This document shows positions 18,167 through 26,496 of a stretch of 64,000 bases of DNA, piece by piece. The stretch covers positions 62,001 through 126,000 of the forward strand of contig CATLLN010000003.1 in the NCBI GenBank assembly GCA_950022695.1, read 5' to 3'. The notes below the pieces were generated by a model. It saw only the letters and a list, made by a program, of their open reading frames with translations, had not been told where the DNA came from and did not search any database. The first letter of the stretch is position 1, and the number at the start of each line of letters is the position of its first letter. The stretch comes from an uncultured bacterium. GTDB taxonomy: Bacteria > Cyanobacteriota > Vampirovibrionia > Gastranaerophilales > Gastranaerophilaceae. Made by a program: the position numbers and the translations under genes.

Positions 18167-21100
18167 TTATAATTGTTTATATAGAGCAATATTATTTGTT
18201 CGGGAAGAATTTTTGGATTTAGAAGCTAATATTGTTTTTTGTGCAGGTGTCAATTGTTTTAGGATTTTTTTATCAGTTGACACACTTGATATTTTATTTG
18301 AACTTGGAGCATTAACTTTTTCTTGTTTATTAATTGGAGCACCTTCTCTACCAAGAGCCCATCTAAACCCTGCAGTTAAAGCAATACCGTTTCTACCGCC
18401 ATTTCTAATCATAGCCTGCCCGAATGCAGTAAATTTATCTTTCATACGTTTTTGAATACCAACACCATATTCAACGTAAGGTTTTGTATGCATTTCAGGT
18501 AATTTAACACCATTTGCTGTTGCACTGGTTTCGTTCATAAGATTCCAAACCATACCAACGCTTGCATACGGCTGCCATCCGTTTTTAGTATTTGTAATAA
18601 ATCTCAAGCTTGGATTGAGTTGTATTGTATGCATAGGATCAGAATTTATTCTAACCCCTGCAGCGTTAGTATAATCAAAAGTATTTACAAATGTATATGA
18701 CAAAAACATAATTGGCTGTAGGATATATTTGCCTTCTTTAAATTCGAAATTATAACCGGTTTTAGAACCTAAACCAGCCATTAACATTGTTGAATCTTCT
18801 TTACCATACATTGTTCTGGATTCAGCAACACCTGCACCTGCTGTAGCAGTTAACGCTGTCCAGAAGTTTCCTTTATAGAAAGTTTCTGTCAAGCCTAACA
18901 AACCGCCATTCATAGTTGTGTCATTGCCGTTGTATCTGATTTGTGAACCATTATAACCCATATATCCTGTAGCAACATTTGTCCAACCATTCTTAAGCTT
19001 TTTAAAGTCACTATCGAACCCAACTAATGTACCATAATTTATAGCATTAACTTTTGGTCCATTTGATAAATTTATACTTTCAAAACTTGTATAAGGACGA
19101 ACCCAAGAACCTTTATTATGAAGATCAGTTGAGCTGTAAGACAAGTTTTGATTATAATCAGTACTTGCAATGGCATATTTATTTTCGTTAATTGCTGCAA
19201 ATCTATCCACCGAAGGTAATTGAGTAAACGCATCTGCGTGTTCAAAAACATATCTGAAGGCTTCATTCATAGCAGATTGACCTGCGGCTTGAGTAGTAAC
19301 AGGTGAGACAAGCACTGCAGGGTTAAATGCATCAGATTTATTACCTGTAGTACCACCCGGTATTGGATTTTGCAGATTATCAGGATCAAGTAAGACATGT
19401 CCTTTTGCAAAAACAAAATAACCGCCATCATCAGTATTTTTATAAACTGAGTTATATTTATATATTGGAGTAAAAATTTGTTGAACTTTTGAATCCGGAA
19501 GATTCATTGGAGAATGAGTTACATTATCTTTCAATCCTTTTTCTGCAAACATAATTGTTGTAACATCTCTATCAGCCGGAGCATCAGAAACCAGATTAAA
19601 ACCTACAACATTAAGATTACCGGAGTGTTTTCCGTATTCAGCAGCTGTGAATCTATCCATTTCAGATTTTTCAAGATCGACATCAGCAACAAAGTTTGTA
19701 TTGCCTTTAATAGTCAGATTATTAATTGCAGATACACCGGCTTGACCGTTTATCATATTAAACGTGCCGCTATTTAGAGTTAAATTATTACCATCTAAAA
19801 CATTATCTCGAACACCAAGATGTAATTGAGTATTAGACAAAGTGATATCAGCTTGAGCCGGTACATCTTTTATATCGGATACAGCTTCAACATTGTTATT
19901 TATTTGGACAATCCCTGTTGAATCTCCATCAATATTTATTCTGTAATTATCTAAATCATATCCCCAGGTAGCAATTTCTTCCATATCCGGCTGTTTATCA
20001 CCATAACCAACAATCTTGACTATATTTCCTTCACTATCATAATAAGTATAGGTATAATCATTAGCCATGCTTTCTTCATATTTAATTTTATGAACATTAG
20101 AATTGCCTTTAATTTTATCATTAAAAACAATTCTACCGTTATTTTTAGCTGTTAAATTTAAATCACCTGCTTTTACTTCATGGGAAGCTGGCCTGTAAGC
20201 TATTGTATTAGGTTGAGAATTTGGAGCAATAAACACCCCAATATATTCTTCTTCGCCATTAGCACTCTTAACAATATTATTTGTAAATTCAGATATATCA
20301 TTATCTGCTGTGATATTTAAATCTCTATTAGAATAAATAGCGGCACCAACATCACCATCTTTTAAAGTTATTTCATTTCCAATAAATCTTCCGGATACAT
20401 TATTTAAAATACCCTCATCTACAACAACTCCTATACTATGTGCCAAAGAATTTTCACCAATAATTTTATTATTAACAAAATTACCACTTATACTATTAAT
20501 GTTACCAATAGAACCAGTATACGCAACATATTCATGTGCTGAAATAATACTTGTAGCAGCTTCATTTTCTATAAAATCACCTTTGATATCACCTAAAGTA
20601 TAAGCTGTTATAAGCTCATATCCAGAGTTTTTATAAAAATTTGCATTAATACTATTTATATCACTACTGTTAATAGAAAAATTTGTATTTCCAATAAAAT
20701 TACCATTCAATGAATCAATAGTAGTACTATAAATTCCACCAGTATTTTCAATAAAATTACCAGCCAAATATTTGATATTTGAACGATTTCCTACAATTCC
20801 ACCATTTTTATAAAAATCTCCAAAGACATAACCAAACCTACCATTACTTATAGCAATATGAGTATTATTGATAAAATTAGCAGCAATAATATTAGCTGAA
20901 CCTTCAGATATAGCAATACGATTACCAACAAAATTACCTGTTATTGTATCAATTCTTGAATTACGTACAGCATATTCATTACCAATAAAATTACCCGATA
21001 CATTACCATTAACACTAACACCATGTAATGCAGTCTTGTTACCTATAAAATCACCTTTTATATTATTAGTATCAACCCAATAAATAGCCGTATCATTATT

Positions 21101-22084
21101 TATAAAATCAGCAATAATATCACCATTACATGTGCCCCCATAAATTCCAGTAGTATTATTTACAAAACTCCCGATTATATTACCGGTTATTGTACCATTT
21201 GAATTAGAAACAGCATAACCTTTATTATCTATAAAATTACCAACAACGTCATTTGTAATTGTTCCGTTATCATAACTAACAGGAGTTTCCGGGATATTAT
21301 TATATGAATAAGATATTGTTACTTTACCATCTGTTGGAGTTGCAACTTCTCCCAATTCAATATTACCATATTGATTTTTTGACCATTCGAAGTATTTGGT
21401 AGTATCACCATTTTGATTACCATAATCAAGTTTTTCCAAATCAATACGATACTCTTGCGAAGTTAACTCAAAAGTATCTTTATTTACAGAATAAGTTGTA
21501 ATAGTATTATTAGTTTTTTCTGAAACAGGTGTAAGAGTATATCCAGTTGATACAGAGCTAAAAAACTCTTTATTTAAGTTTTCTAAAGATTCAAAATATT
21601 TATCATATGCAGGTTTTGGATTAACATCAGTAAATACATAATCCTTAAAGTTATTTTCTATTAATTCTTCAACTGTTTCATATCCCCAATCCGAAGGCTT
21701 ATAAATATTTGTTGAATATTCAGCATATCGATATAAATCGCCGGATTTCAATAATTCATTATACTGTTCAAGAGTCAAGTTCTTATAAATTTTCTCATCC
21801 CTGATTTGATAAAACGTTTTTACAACATTACCATCATTATCTTTAAAAATATAAGTTGTAACACCAATATTTGGCGCTCCTAAAGGCAACATTTTTGGAA
21901 TTTCAGGATTAATATTTTTATAATACTCAAGAGTTGGAACATTATTAGGTTTTTGAGATAAATCAACATTTACGAGTTCTACAGCACTTGCAGGTGCCCC
22001 AAATGCAAATAATCCGGTTAGAGCTGCAGCCGATAAAAGTTTAGCACTCGGTTGATTATTCCTAATAATTCTACTCTTTTTCAT
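18167..22084 (-). CDS. Autotransporter (type V secretion) with regular 20-residue repeat passenger
   Basis: A 1305-residue outer-membrane autotransporter. Residues 1-34 are a long basic signal peptide ending GAPASA. From about 282 to 570 the passenger contains some 14 units with a G-x-F-(I/V/Y)-x-N core; phenylalanines fall at 284, 307, 327, 346, 366, 385, 404, 424, 444, 463, 483, 504, 536 and 568, a period close to 20 typical of a beta-solenoid. A junction near 985-1010 leads to an autotransporter beta-barrel (about 1015-1240). Unusually, the last strand-like segment (GIALTAGFRWALG) is followed by about 65 polar residues ending YKQL rather than stopping at a terminal aromatic residue. Adhesion or surface display is likely; the ligand is unknown. 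It has its own promoter and terminator. Confidence 0.88.
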   Translation of the reverse strand: MKKSRIIRNNQPSAKLLSAAALTGLFAFGAPASAVELVNVDLSQKPNNVPTLEYYKNINPEIPKMLPLGAPNIGVTTYIFKDNDGNVVKTFYQIRDEKIYKNLTLEQYNELLKSGDLYRYAEYSTNIYKPSDWGYETVEELIENNFKDYVFTDVNPKPAYDKYFESLENLNKEFFSSVSTGYTLTPVSEKTNNTITTYSVNKDTFELTSQEYRIDLEKLDYGNQNGDTTKYFEWSKNQYGNIELGEVATPTDGKVTISYSYNNIPETPVSYDNGTITNDVVGNFIDNKGYAVSNSNGTITGNIIGSFVNNTTGIYGGTCNGDIIADFINNDTAIYWVDTNNIKGDFIGNKTALHGVSVNGNVSGNFIGNEYAVRNSRIDTITGNFVGNRIAISEGSANIIAANFINNTHIAISNGRFGYVFGDFYKNGGIVGNRSNIKYLAGNFIENTGGIYSTTIDSLNGNFIGNTNFSINSSDINSINANFYKNSGYELITAYTLGDIKGDFIENEAATSIISAHEYVAYTGSIGNINSISGNFVNNKIIGENSLAHSIGVVVDEGILNNVSGRFIGNEITLKDGDVGAAIYSNRDLNITADNDISEFTNNIVKSANGEEEYIGVFIAPNSQPNTIAYRPASHEVKAGDLNLTAKNNGRIVFNDKIKGNSNVHKIKYEESMANDYTYTYYDSEGNIVKIVGYGDKQPDMEEIATWGYDLDNYRINIDGDSTGIVQINNNVEAVSDIKDVPAQADITLSNTQLHLGVRDNVLDGNNLTLNSGTFNMINGQAGVSAINNLTIKGNTNFVADVDLEKSEMDRFTAAEYGKHSGNLNVVGFNLVSDAPADRDVTTIMFAEKGLKDNVTHSPMNLPDSKVQQIFTPIYKYNSVYKNTDDGGYFVFAKGHVLLDPDNLQNPIPGGTTGNKSDAFNPAVLVSPVTTQAAGQSAMNEAFRYVFEHADAFTQLPSVDRFAAINENKYAIASTDYNQNLSYSSTDLHNKGSWVRPYTSFESINLSNGPKVNAINYGTLVGFDSDFKKLKNGWTNVATGYMGYNGSQIRYNGNDTTMNGGLLGLTETFYKGNFWTALTATAGAGVAESRTMYGKEDSTMLMAGLGSKTGYNFEFKEGKYILQPIMFLSYTFVNTFDYTNAAGVRINSDPMHTIQLNPSLRFITNTKNGWQPYASVGMVWNLMNETSATANGVKLPEMHTKPYVEYGVGIQKRMKDKFTAFGQAMIRNGGRNGIALTAGFRWALGREGAPINKQEKVNAPSSNKISSVSTDKKILKQLTPAQKTILASKSKNSSRTNNIALYKQL
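20369..21241 (-). repeat. Degenerate tandem repeats encoding the solenoid rungs
   Basis: About fourteen repeats of roughly 60 bases within the autotransporter gene, visible in the plus strand as recurring ATAAAATTACC/ATAAAATCACC words. At protein level the units share GxF(I/V)xN. Divergence between units is substantial, so this is an old repeat, not a recent expansion. Confidence 0.85.
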
Positions 22085-22224
22085 AATATAACCTCATATT
22101 TAATACAGCTTTCATTTTCTTGAGAAATATTGCCACACCATTTTGAATATTTTGGTGCATCAATTACATGTCTATATTAGATGTTATAGGGTAATTTATT
22201 ATCATCCATCCATATGATATTTAT

Positions 22225-22253
22225 ATTATAACAATGTTTTTATAACAATTCAA
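22225..22253 (-). promoter_or_regulatory. Sigma-70 promoter of the autotransporter gene
   Basis: On the minus strand TTGAAT, a 17-base spacer and a perfect TATAAT. It begins just after the stop codon of the upstream glycosyltransferase gene and leaves a leader of about 135 bases before the start codon at 22084. Confidence 0.75.
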
Positions 22254-22257
22254 GTGT

Positions 22258-23250
22258 TTAGGCGCTAAATATCTTTTCAAACTCTTTTCTATCTTCATTT
22301 TGAACCGCTTCAAATATTTTATACATTGAAAGTTTAACCGCAACTTGAGGGTCTAAATTGTTAGCATATGCATTTAACAATCTTTTTTGCATCTCTCTAT
22401 AAAAATTGTCTTTCAAAAACTCCGGACAAAACATATACCGCTGCGCAAAATTTATATATTTATATTGAAAAAACGCATATTTATAGGATTCATATACCTT
22501 TAATCTATTAATTTCCTGCTCTATTAAATCCATAATCTGAAAAATATCAAAAGCTCGTCCTGAGACAACACTTGAAATTGAAGACTCATGATAATTACGG
22601 TATCTGTAAAATACATCTTCCGTAAACTTGATAGTTTTTGCATTCAAAAATGCCTTTATTGAAAAATATTGATCTTCAAATTTTAACCCGACAGGAAATT
22701 GCAAATCAATGCTCTTTAAAAACTCGCTGCGATATATTTTATTCGCAGCAGAAAGATTTCGAGAAAATGGACGTCTGCAATCATCAAATACATGTTTCAC
22801 TTCATTTGAAGTATGGTTTTTCCAATCCGAGGATTCGAAAAACAACTTTGGAACAATATCATTTTTACCTTCAGCATATGATGCTATATTAAACATCCAT
22901 ATATCAATATCTTCTTCAGATTTAACTGCATCTGCAAAAGTTTGATATAAAGTTAAATAAACCCAGTCATCTGAATCAATAAACGAGATATAATCACCTG
23001 TAGCAATCTTCATTCCGGCGTTACGTGCCAAACTTGCACCACCATTTACCTGAGTTAAAACTTTTATACGCGAATCCTTAGATGCATATTTATTTAATAT
23101 TTCCAGGCTCATATCAGTTGAACCGTCATCAATACATATTATTTCCAGATTCGTATAAGTTTGAAAAATAAGCGTGTCCAAACACTTTAATAAATATTTT
23201 TCACTATTATAAACAGGAACAATAACAGAAACTTTTGGATTAATAACCAT
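22258..23250 (-). CDS. Family 2 glycosyltransferase (GT-A fold)
   Basis: Inverting glycosyltransferase that probably adds a sugar to a surface glycan. It is 330 residues. The N-terminal 110 residues are the GT2 core: VSVIVPVYNSEKYL, CIDDGSTDMS, NGGASLARNAG and SFIDSDDW with the metal-binding DxD. The rest is a helical C-terminal extension without membrane helices. It overlaps the upstream GT2 gene by 11 bases, and the pair share this layout, so they arose by duplication or act in sequence. Donor and acceptor are unknown. Confidence 0.9.
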   Translation of the reverse strand: MVINPKVSVIVPVYNSEKYLLKCLDTLIFQTYTNLEIICIDDGSTDMSLEILNKYASKDSRIKVLTQVNGGASLARNAGMKIATGDYISFIDSDDWVYLTLYQTFADAVKSEEDIDIWMFNIASYAEGKNDIVPKLFFESSDWKNHTSNEVKHVFDDCRRPFSRNLSAANKIYRSEFLKSIDLQFPVGLKFEDQYFSIKAFLNAKTIKFTEDVFYRYRNYHESSISSVVSGRAFDIFQIMDLIEQEINRLKVYESYKYAFFQYKYINFAQRYMFCPEFLKDNFYREMQKRLLNAYANNLDPQVAVKLSMYKIFEAVQNEDRKEFEKIFSA

Positions 23251-24229
23251 TACCTTCCCTCCTTAAAATATCTAGAAACTCATCATAAGTATTTGCTTTT
23301 TTCACATACTGATATACAATTAAAGAATTTTTCATAAATTCAGGCAAAAAGATATCCTTATATGATTCCAAATTGATAAATTTTTCTAAATTATGAAATC
23401 TTTCAAAAAATATCGGCTTCAATTCATTATTTATAACACTAAACTTCCACATAATATCAGAAATCATCGAAGATTCAAAAGCAAGCTTGTATTTTTCATA
23501 ATAACCCGATTCTCGTAAGTTTTTTTCTGCAATTTCATACACACTAAAAATATCTAATAACTTTTCATCACATCTTTCTAAAATCCTGCCATCACGAAAT
23601 ATAGTATACGAATACAAAGGTTCAGAAAGATAAGTAATTCTTTTTGCTTTGGTGAAAACTTTCGCATAATATGCTACATCTTCATAAATTAACCCTTCAT
23701 CAAATAAAATTTCATTTTCTTTGATAAAGCTTAAGTTATACAATTTAAAACAAGTAGCAACAGGAATTCTGTTATACATTATGCCACCTAAAGTATCAAT
23801 ATTAAAACACTTATCAGAAGTTATTGATGGCTCATCAATTGTATGCTGAATATACTCATGACCATTATGATTAATATAATCAAAAACAACCATATCCGAA
23901 TTATACTTTTCAGCATTTTCAACTAATTTTTCAACTGCAATAGTTGATATAAAATCGTCTGAATCCACAAATAATACATATTTACCAGAAGCTGCAGCAA
24001 TACCTGCATTTCTTGCAGAAGACAATCCTCCGTTTTCTTTATTTATAATTTTAATTCTGCTATCTAGTTTTTGGTAATGATTTAAAATATTAAGCGAACC
24101 GTCAGTAGAACCATCGTTTATACAAATTATCTCAATATCAACATAGGATTGATTTATACAATAATCCAAACACCTTGCCAGATAATTCTCAACATTATAA
24201 ACCGGTACAACCAACGAAACTTTAACCAT
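23240..24229 (-). CDS. Family 2 glycosyltransferase (GT-A fold), first gene of pair
   Basis: A 329-residue paralogue of the next gene. The GT2 core shows VSLVVPVYNVENYL, CINDGSTDGS, NGGLSSARNAG and LFVDSDDF (DxD). A helical C-terminal region of about 220 residues follows. The start at 24229 is the only sensible one because the family motif begins four residues later. There is no ribosome-binding site, and a consensus promoter ends only 6 bases before this ATG, so the mRNA is predicted to be leaderless. The sugar substrate is unknown. Confidence 0.9.
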   Translation of the reverse strand: MVKVSLVVPVYNVENYLARCLDYCINQSYVDIEIICINDGSTDGSLNILNHYQKLDSRIKIINKENGGLSSARNAGIAAASGKYVLFVDSDDFISTIAVEKLVENAEKYNSDMVVFDYINHNGHEYIQHTIDEPSITSDKCFNIDTLGGIMYNRIPVATCFKLYNLSFIKENEILFDEGLIYEDVAYYAKVFTKAKRITYLSEPLYSYTIFRDGRILERCDEKLLDIFSVYEIAEKNLRESGYYEKYKLAFESSMISDIMWKFSVINNELKPIFFERFHNLEKFINLESYKDIFLPEFMKNSLIVYQYVKKANTYDEFLDILRREGNGY

Positions 24230-24235
24230 AAATTT

Positions 24236-24264
24236 AGTATAAAGGGTATATTATTCTATGTCAA
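24236..24264 (-). promoter_or_regulatory. Consensus sigma-70 promoter placing the start site at the glycosyltransferase ATG
   Basis: On the minus strand a perfect TTGACA, a 17-base spacer and TATACT. Only AAATTT separates the -10 from the start codon, so transcription should begin at or within a base or two of the A of ATG. Confidence 0.8.
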
Positions 24265-24373
24265 TTAACATTACTTAATAAATATTTGACAAAATCGAAA
24301 GAAAAGTATATTCTACTACATATGTAATATGCAACTCTTTATCTTCTTCTTTAGTATAACTACTATGACATAC

Positions 24374-24401
24374 TAAAAAACCCTTCTCTCACCGGAAGGA
24401 T
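24374..24401 (-). terminator. Rho-independent terminator after sdaAA
   Basis: On the minus strand AATCCTTC, an eight-base loop, GAAGGGTT (one G-U pair) and a run of T. It ends the long operon that begins upstream of the radical-SAM/RNase genes. Confidence 0.88.
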
Positions 24402-24409
24402 TTTCTATT

Positions 24410-25288
24410 TTATCCAAATACACGTTTCTGAACTTCTAGCGCTGTTTTTGTTGTTGCCAGCCCTGCCTGAGAACTTTCTTTTAAAGTTGGCGACATCAAA
24501 GCACCTGTTTGTTCCATTGCATCAATAACTTCATCAATCGGAATTTTTGATTCTACACCTGATAGAGCAAGTTCAACCGCTGTAATAGAATGAATAGCCA
24601 AAAACGGATTACGCTTTACACACGGAACTTCAACAAGCCCAGCTACAGGATCACAGGTTAAACCTAAAAGATTTTTTAACGCAAGTGCTGAAGCATTAAG
24701 AATTTGAGAAACATTACCGCCTCTAAGCTGACAAATCGCCGCCGCACTCATAGCTGAAGCTGTGCCGCATTCAGCCTGACACCCTGCAACTGCTCCTGCT
24801 AAAGCAACTTTGACAGAAATTATTCTGCCAATTTCTCCTGCCGTAATTAAAGCATTAATTTGTTCGCGCTCAGAATAATTAAAGTCTTCACAAATAGCAG
24901 TTAATGTAGCAGGAAGTATTCCGCAAGAACCCGCTGTCGGACATGCTACAATTTTACCCATTCTTATATTTTCTTCACTTGTTGCAAGTGCGTATTCAAT
25001 AATTTTTTCAAATGTTTTTCCAAAAATAGCCGGCTCAGCTTCAAACCTTTTTTGAACCCTATGGCAATCCTGACCGCACATTCCGCTCATTGAAAGTTCC
25101 CTGCTTAACATACCTGTTTGTATTGCTTCTTTCATTGCAAACAAACTTCTATTTGTAAAAGCTCTTACCTCATCTACAGAAATATCAGCAGAAGATGCCA
25201 TATTCTCCTGTGCGACCTCATAAATCGCTTTATTTTTTGAAATACATTCGCAGTGGAGTTGTTCAAAAGTATTAATATTCATTTCCAT
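24410..25288 (-). CDS. sdaAA: L-serine dehydratase, iron-sulfur alpha subunit
   Basis: Catalytic subunit of the oxygen-sensitive [4Fe-4S] L-serine ammonia-lyase that converts serine to pyruvate and ammonia. It is 292 residues, normal for the two-subunit type. Cysteine-bearing motifs are MCGQDCHRV, VACPTAGSCGILPATL, GCQAECGTASAMSAA and LTCDPVAGLVEVPCVKRN. It begins 2 bases after the beta-subunit gene ends and is followed by a terminator. Serine fermentation fits an anaerobic gut lifestyle, though that is inference. Confidence 0.96.
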   Translation of the reverse strand: MEMNINTFEQLHCECISKNKAIYEVAQENMASSADISVDEVRAFTNRSLFAMKEAIQTGMLSRELSMSGMCGQDCHRVQKRFEAEPAIFGKTFEKIIEYALATSEENIRMGKIVACPTAGSCGILPATLTAICEDFNYSEREQINALITAGEIGRIISVKVALAGAVAGCQAECGTASAMSAAAICQLRGGNVSQILNASALALKNLLGLTCDPVAGLVEVPCVKRNPFLAIHSITAVELALSGVESKIPIDEVIDAMEQTGALMSPTLKESSQAGLATTKTALEVQKRVFG

Positions 25289-25290
25289 AA

Positions 25291-25959
25291 TTAATGTTCC
25301 AATTTTTCTATATAACTAACAAAATAAACTTCAGGAATTTCTTCAATAATGTCAACAATATCAGAACTAATATTACCATCCACACTTATAACCATTGAAG
25401 CTTCTTTTCCTTTTGCGTTTCTATCGCAAAACAAAGATGCAATATTTATATTGTGATACTGTAAAACAGATGAAACCTGTGATATCATTCCAGGCATGTC
25501 CTTATAAACAATTAGAACTGTATTATATTTTCCGGTAAGTTTAACAGTAAAATCATTGATTTTTCTAACAGCGATTTCACCTGCTCCGACAGATTCTCCT
25601 GAGATAAACATATTGTTTTCACCGATAAATGTCATATCAACAGCATTTGGATGATATTTAAAATTGTCACAGTATTCAAACTCATACTCAATTTCTTTTG
25701 CAATATCAGAGTTAAAAATATCTTTTATCCGTCTATCATCTACACTAAGCCCCAGAACTCCGGCAAGAAGTCCTTTTTCTGTACCGTGCCCTTTTCCTGT
25801 ATGCGCATAGGAATTATAAAGCTTAAAAATAACTTTCTCAGGCTTATTTTTATAGATATTTCTAGCTAAAAGTCCTAATCTTACTGCTCCTGCAGTATGA
25901 GAACTTGATGGACCAACCATCACAGGCGAAATTATATCAAATAATGTTGATTTTTTCAT
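25291..25959 (-). CDS. sdaAB: L-serine dehydratase, beta subunit
   Basis: Partner subunit of SdaAA. The 222-residue protein has the conserved N-terminal VGPSSSHTAGAVRLG motif that contributes to the serine site, and a C-terminal ACT domain (about 150-222, IVYKDMPGMISQVSSVLQ onward) that probably gives allosteric serine control. It begins directly after the pilin-like gene ends and is 2 bases before sdaAA. Confidence 0.96.
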   Translation of the reverse strand: MKKSTLFDIISPVMVGPSSSHTAGAVRLGLLARNIYKNKPEKVIFKLYNSYAHTGKGHGTEKGLLAGVLGLSVDDRRIKDIFNSDIAKEIEYEFEYCDNFKYHPNAVDMTFIGENNMFISGESVGAGEIAVRKINDFTVKLTGKYNTVLIVYKDMPGMISQVSSVLQYHNINIASLFCDRNAKGKEASMVISVDGNISSDIVDIIEEIPEVYFVSYIEKLEH

Positions 25960-26181
25960 TTAGTATCCCTTATTTAAATTTTCTTCAATTCTTTTACGCA
26001 AAGCTTTTGTATCTTCAATTTGTTGTATTTTATCATCTATTATTTCCTGCTGTGAATTTATCTTAGCATTATCATCAAACGGGTTTGAACGTCCGTAATT
26101 AGAGCGGAAACATGTAAAATACAAAATTGTAATCACAACTATTACTAATAAAAGTTCAACAGCACCAAAAGCTTTTCTCAT
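25960..26181 (-). CDS. Small type IV pilin-like membrane protein
   Basis: A 73-residue protein of unknown function. The N-terminus MRKAFGAVELLLVIVVITIL resembles a class III prepilin signal: a short basic leader, then a cleavage site after Ala giving mature F1 and the key glutamate at +5, then a hydrophobic helix. The rest is a short charged coil. ATG 26181 is preferred over GTG 26184 because GAGG lies 5 bases upstream of the ATG. It sits within the RNase E/G-serine dehydratase operon, directly abutting sdaAB. It might equally be a plain single-pass membrane protein; no pilin assembly genes are in the window. Confidence 0.6.
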   Translation of the reverse strand: MRKAFGAVELLLVIVVITILYFTCFRSNYGRSNPFDDNAKINSQQEIIDDKIQQIEDTKALRKRIEENLNKGY

Positions 26182-26190
26182 CACAACCTC

Positions 26191-26496
26191 TTACTTCAAA
26201 CGATTTTTTGTTATAAACATCATAACGGCTTCATCTTTATCAGACGGAGTTCTAAGAGAATCCTGACTTAATTTAAAATCCTTAATCTGAGAAGATACAA
26301 AAAATCTGTTATAAACAGCTAATCCAACATATATAAGAATTGTGAAAAACGCAACTCCAAACATAGCAAGAGAATATTTTGTAATTAGAGTTTTTATAGC
26401 AGCTTTGGCTGATGGTGCAGAATACGCAAAGTCAGCAGTGAATAAAATCACTACTGAAATTGCATACATAAGTTTATGAATAATTTTATTCTTCAC
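26191..26496 (-). CDS. Small membrane protein of unknown function
   Basis: I do not recognise the family. The start chosen is GTG 26496, 6 bases after an AGAGGA ribosome site and overlapping the end of the RNase gene by 11 bases; the longer open frame to 26613 runs inside the RNase coding sequence. The 101-residue product has a signal-like N-terminal hydrophobic segment ending FAYSAPSA (about residues 9-28), a second membrane helix (about 41-62), and a polar tail ending ITKNRLK. Located between rng and the pilin-like gene, so co-transcription is likely. Confidence 0.6.
   Translation of the reverse strand: MKNKIIHKLMYAISVVILFTADFAYSAPSAKAAIKTLITKYSLAMFGVAFFTILIYVGLAVYNRFFVSSQIKDFKLSQDSLRTPSDKDEAVMMFITKNRLK

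Noticed and set aside
20369-21241. Regular short repeats that might suggest a CRISPR array or satellite
   Set aside because: The period is a multiple of three, the reading frame is open throughout and the repeats are conserved at protein level as GxFIxN rungs; there are no identical direct repeats with unique spacers.
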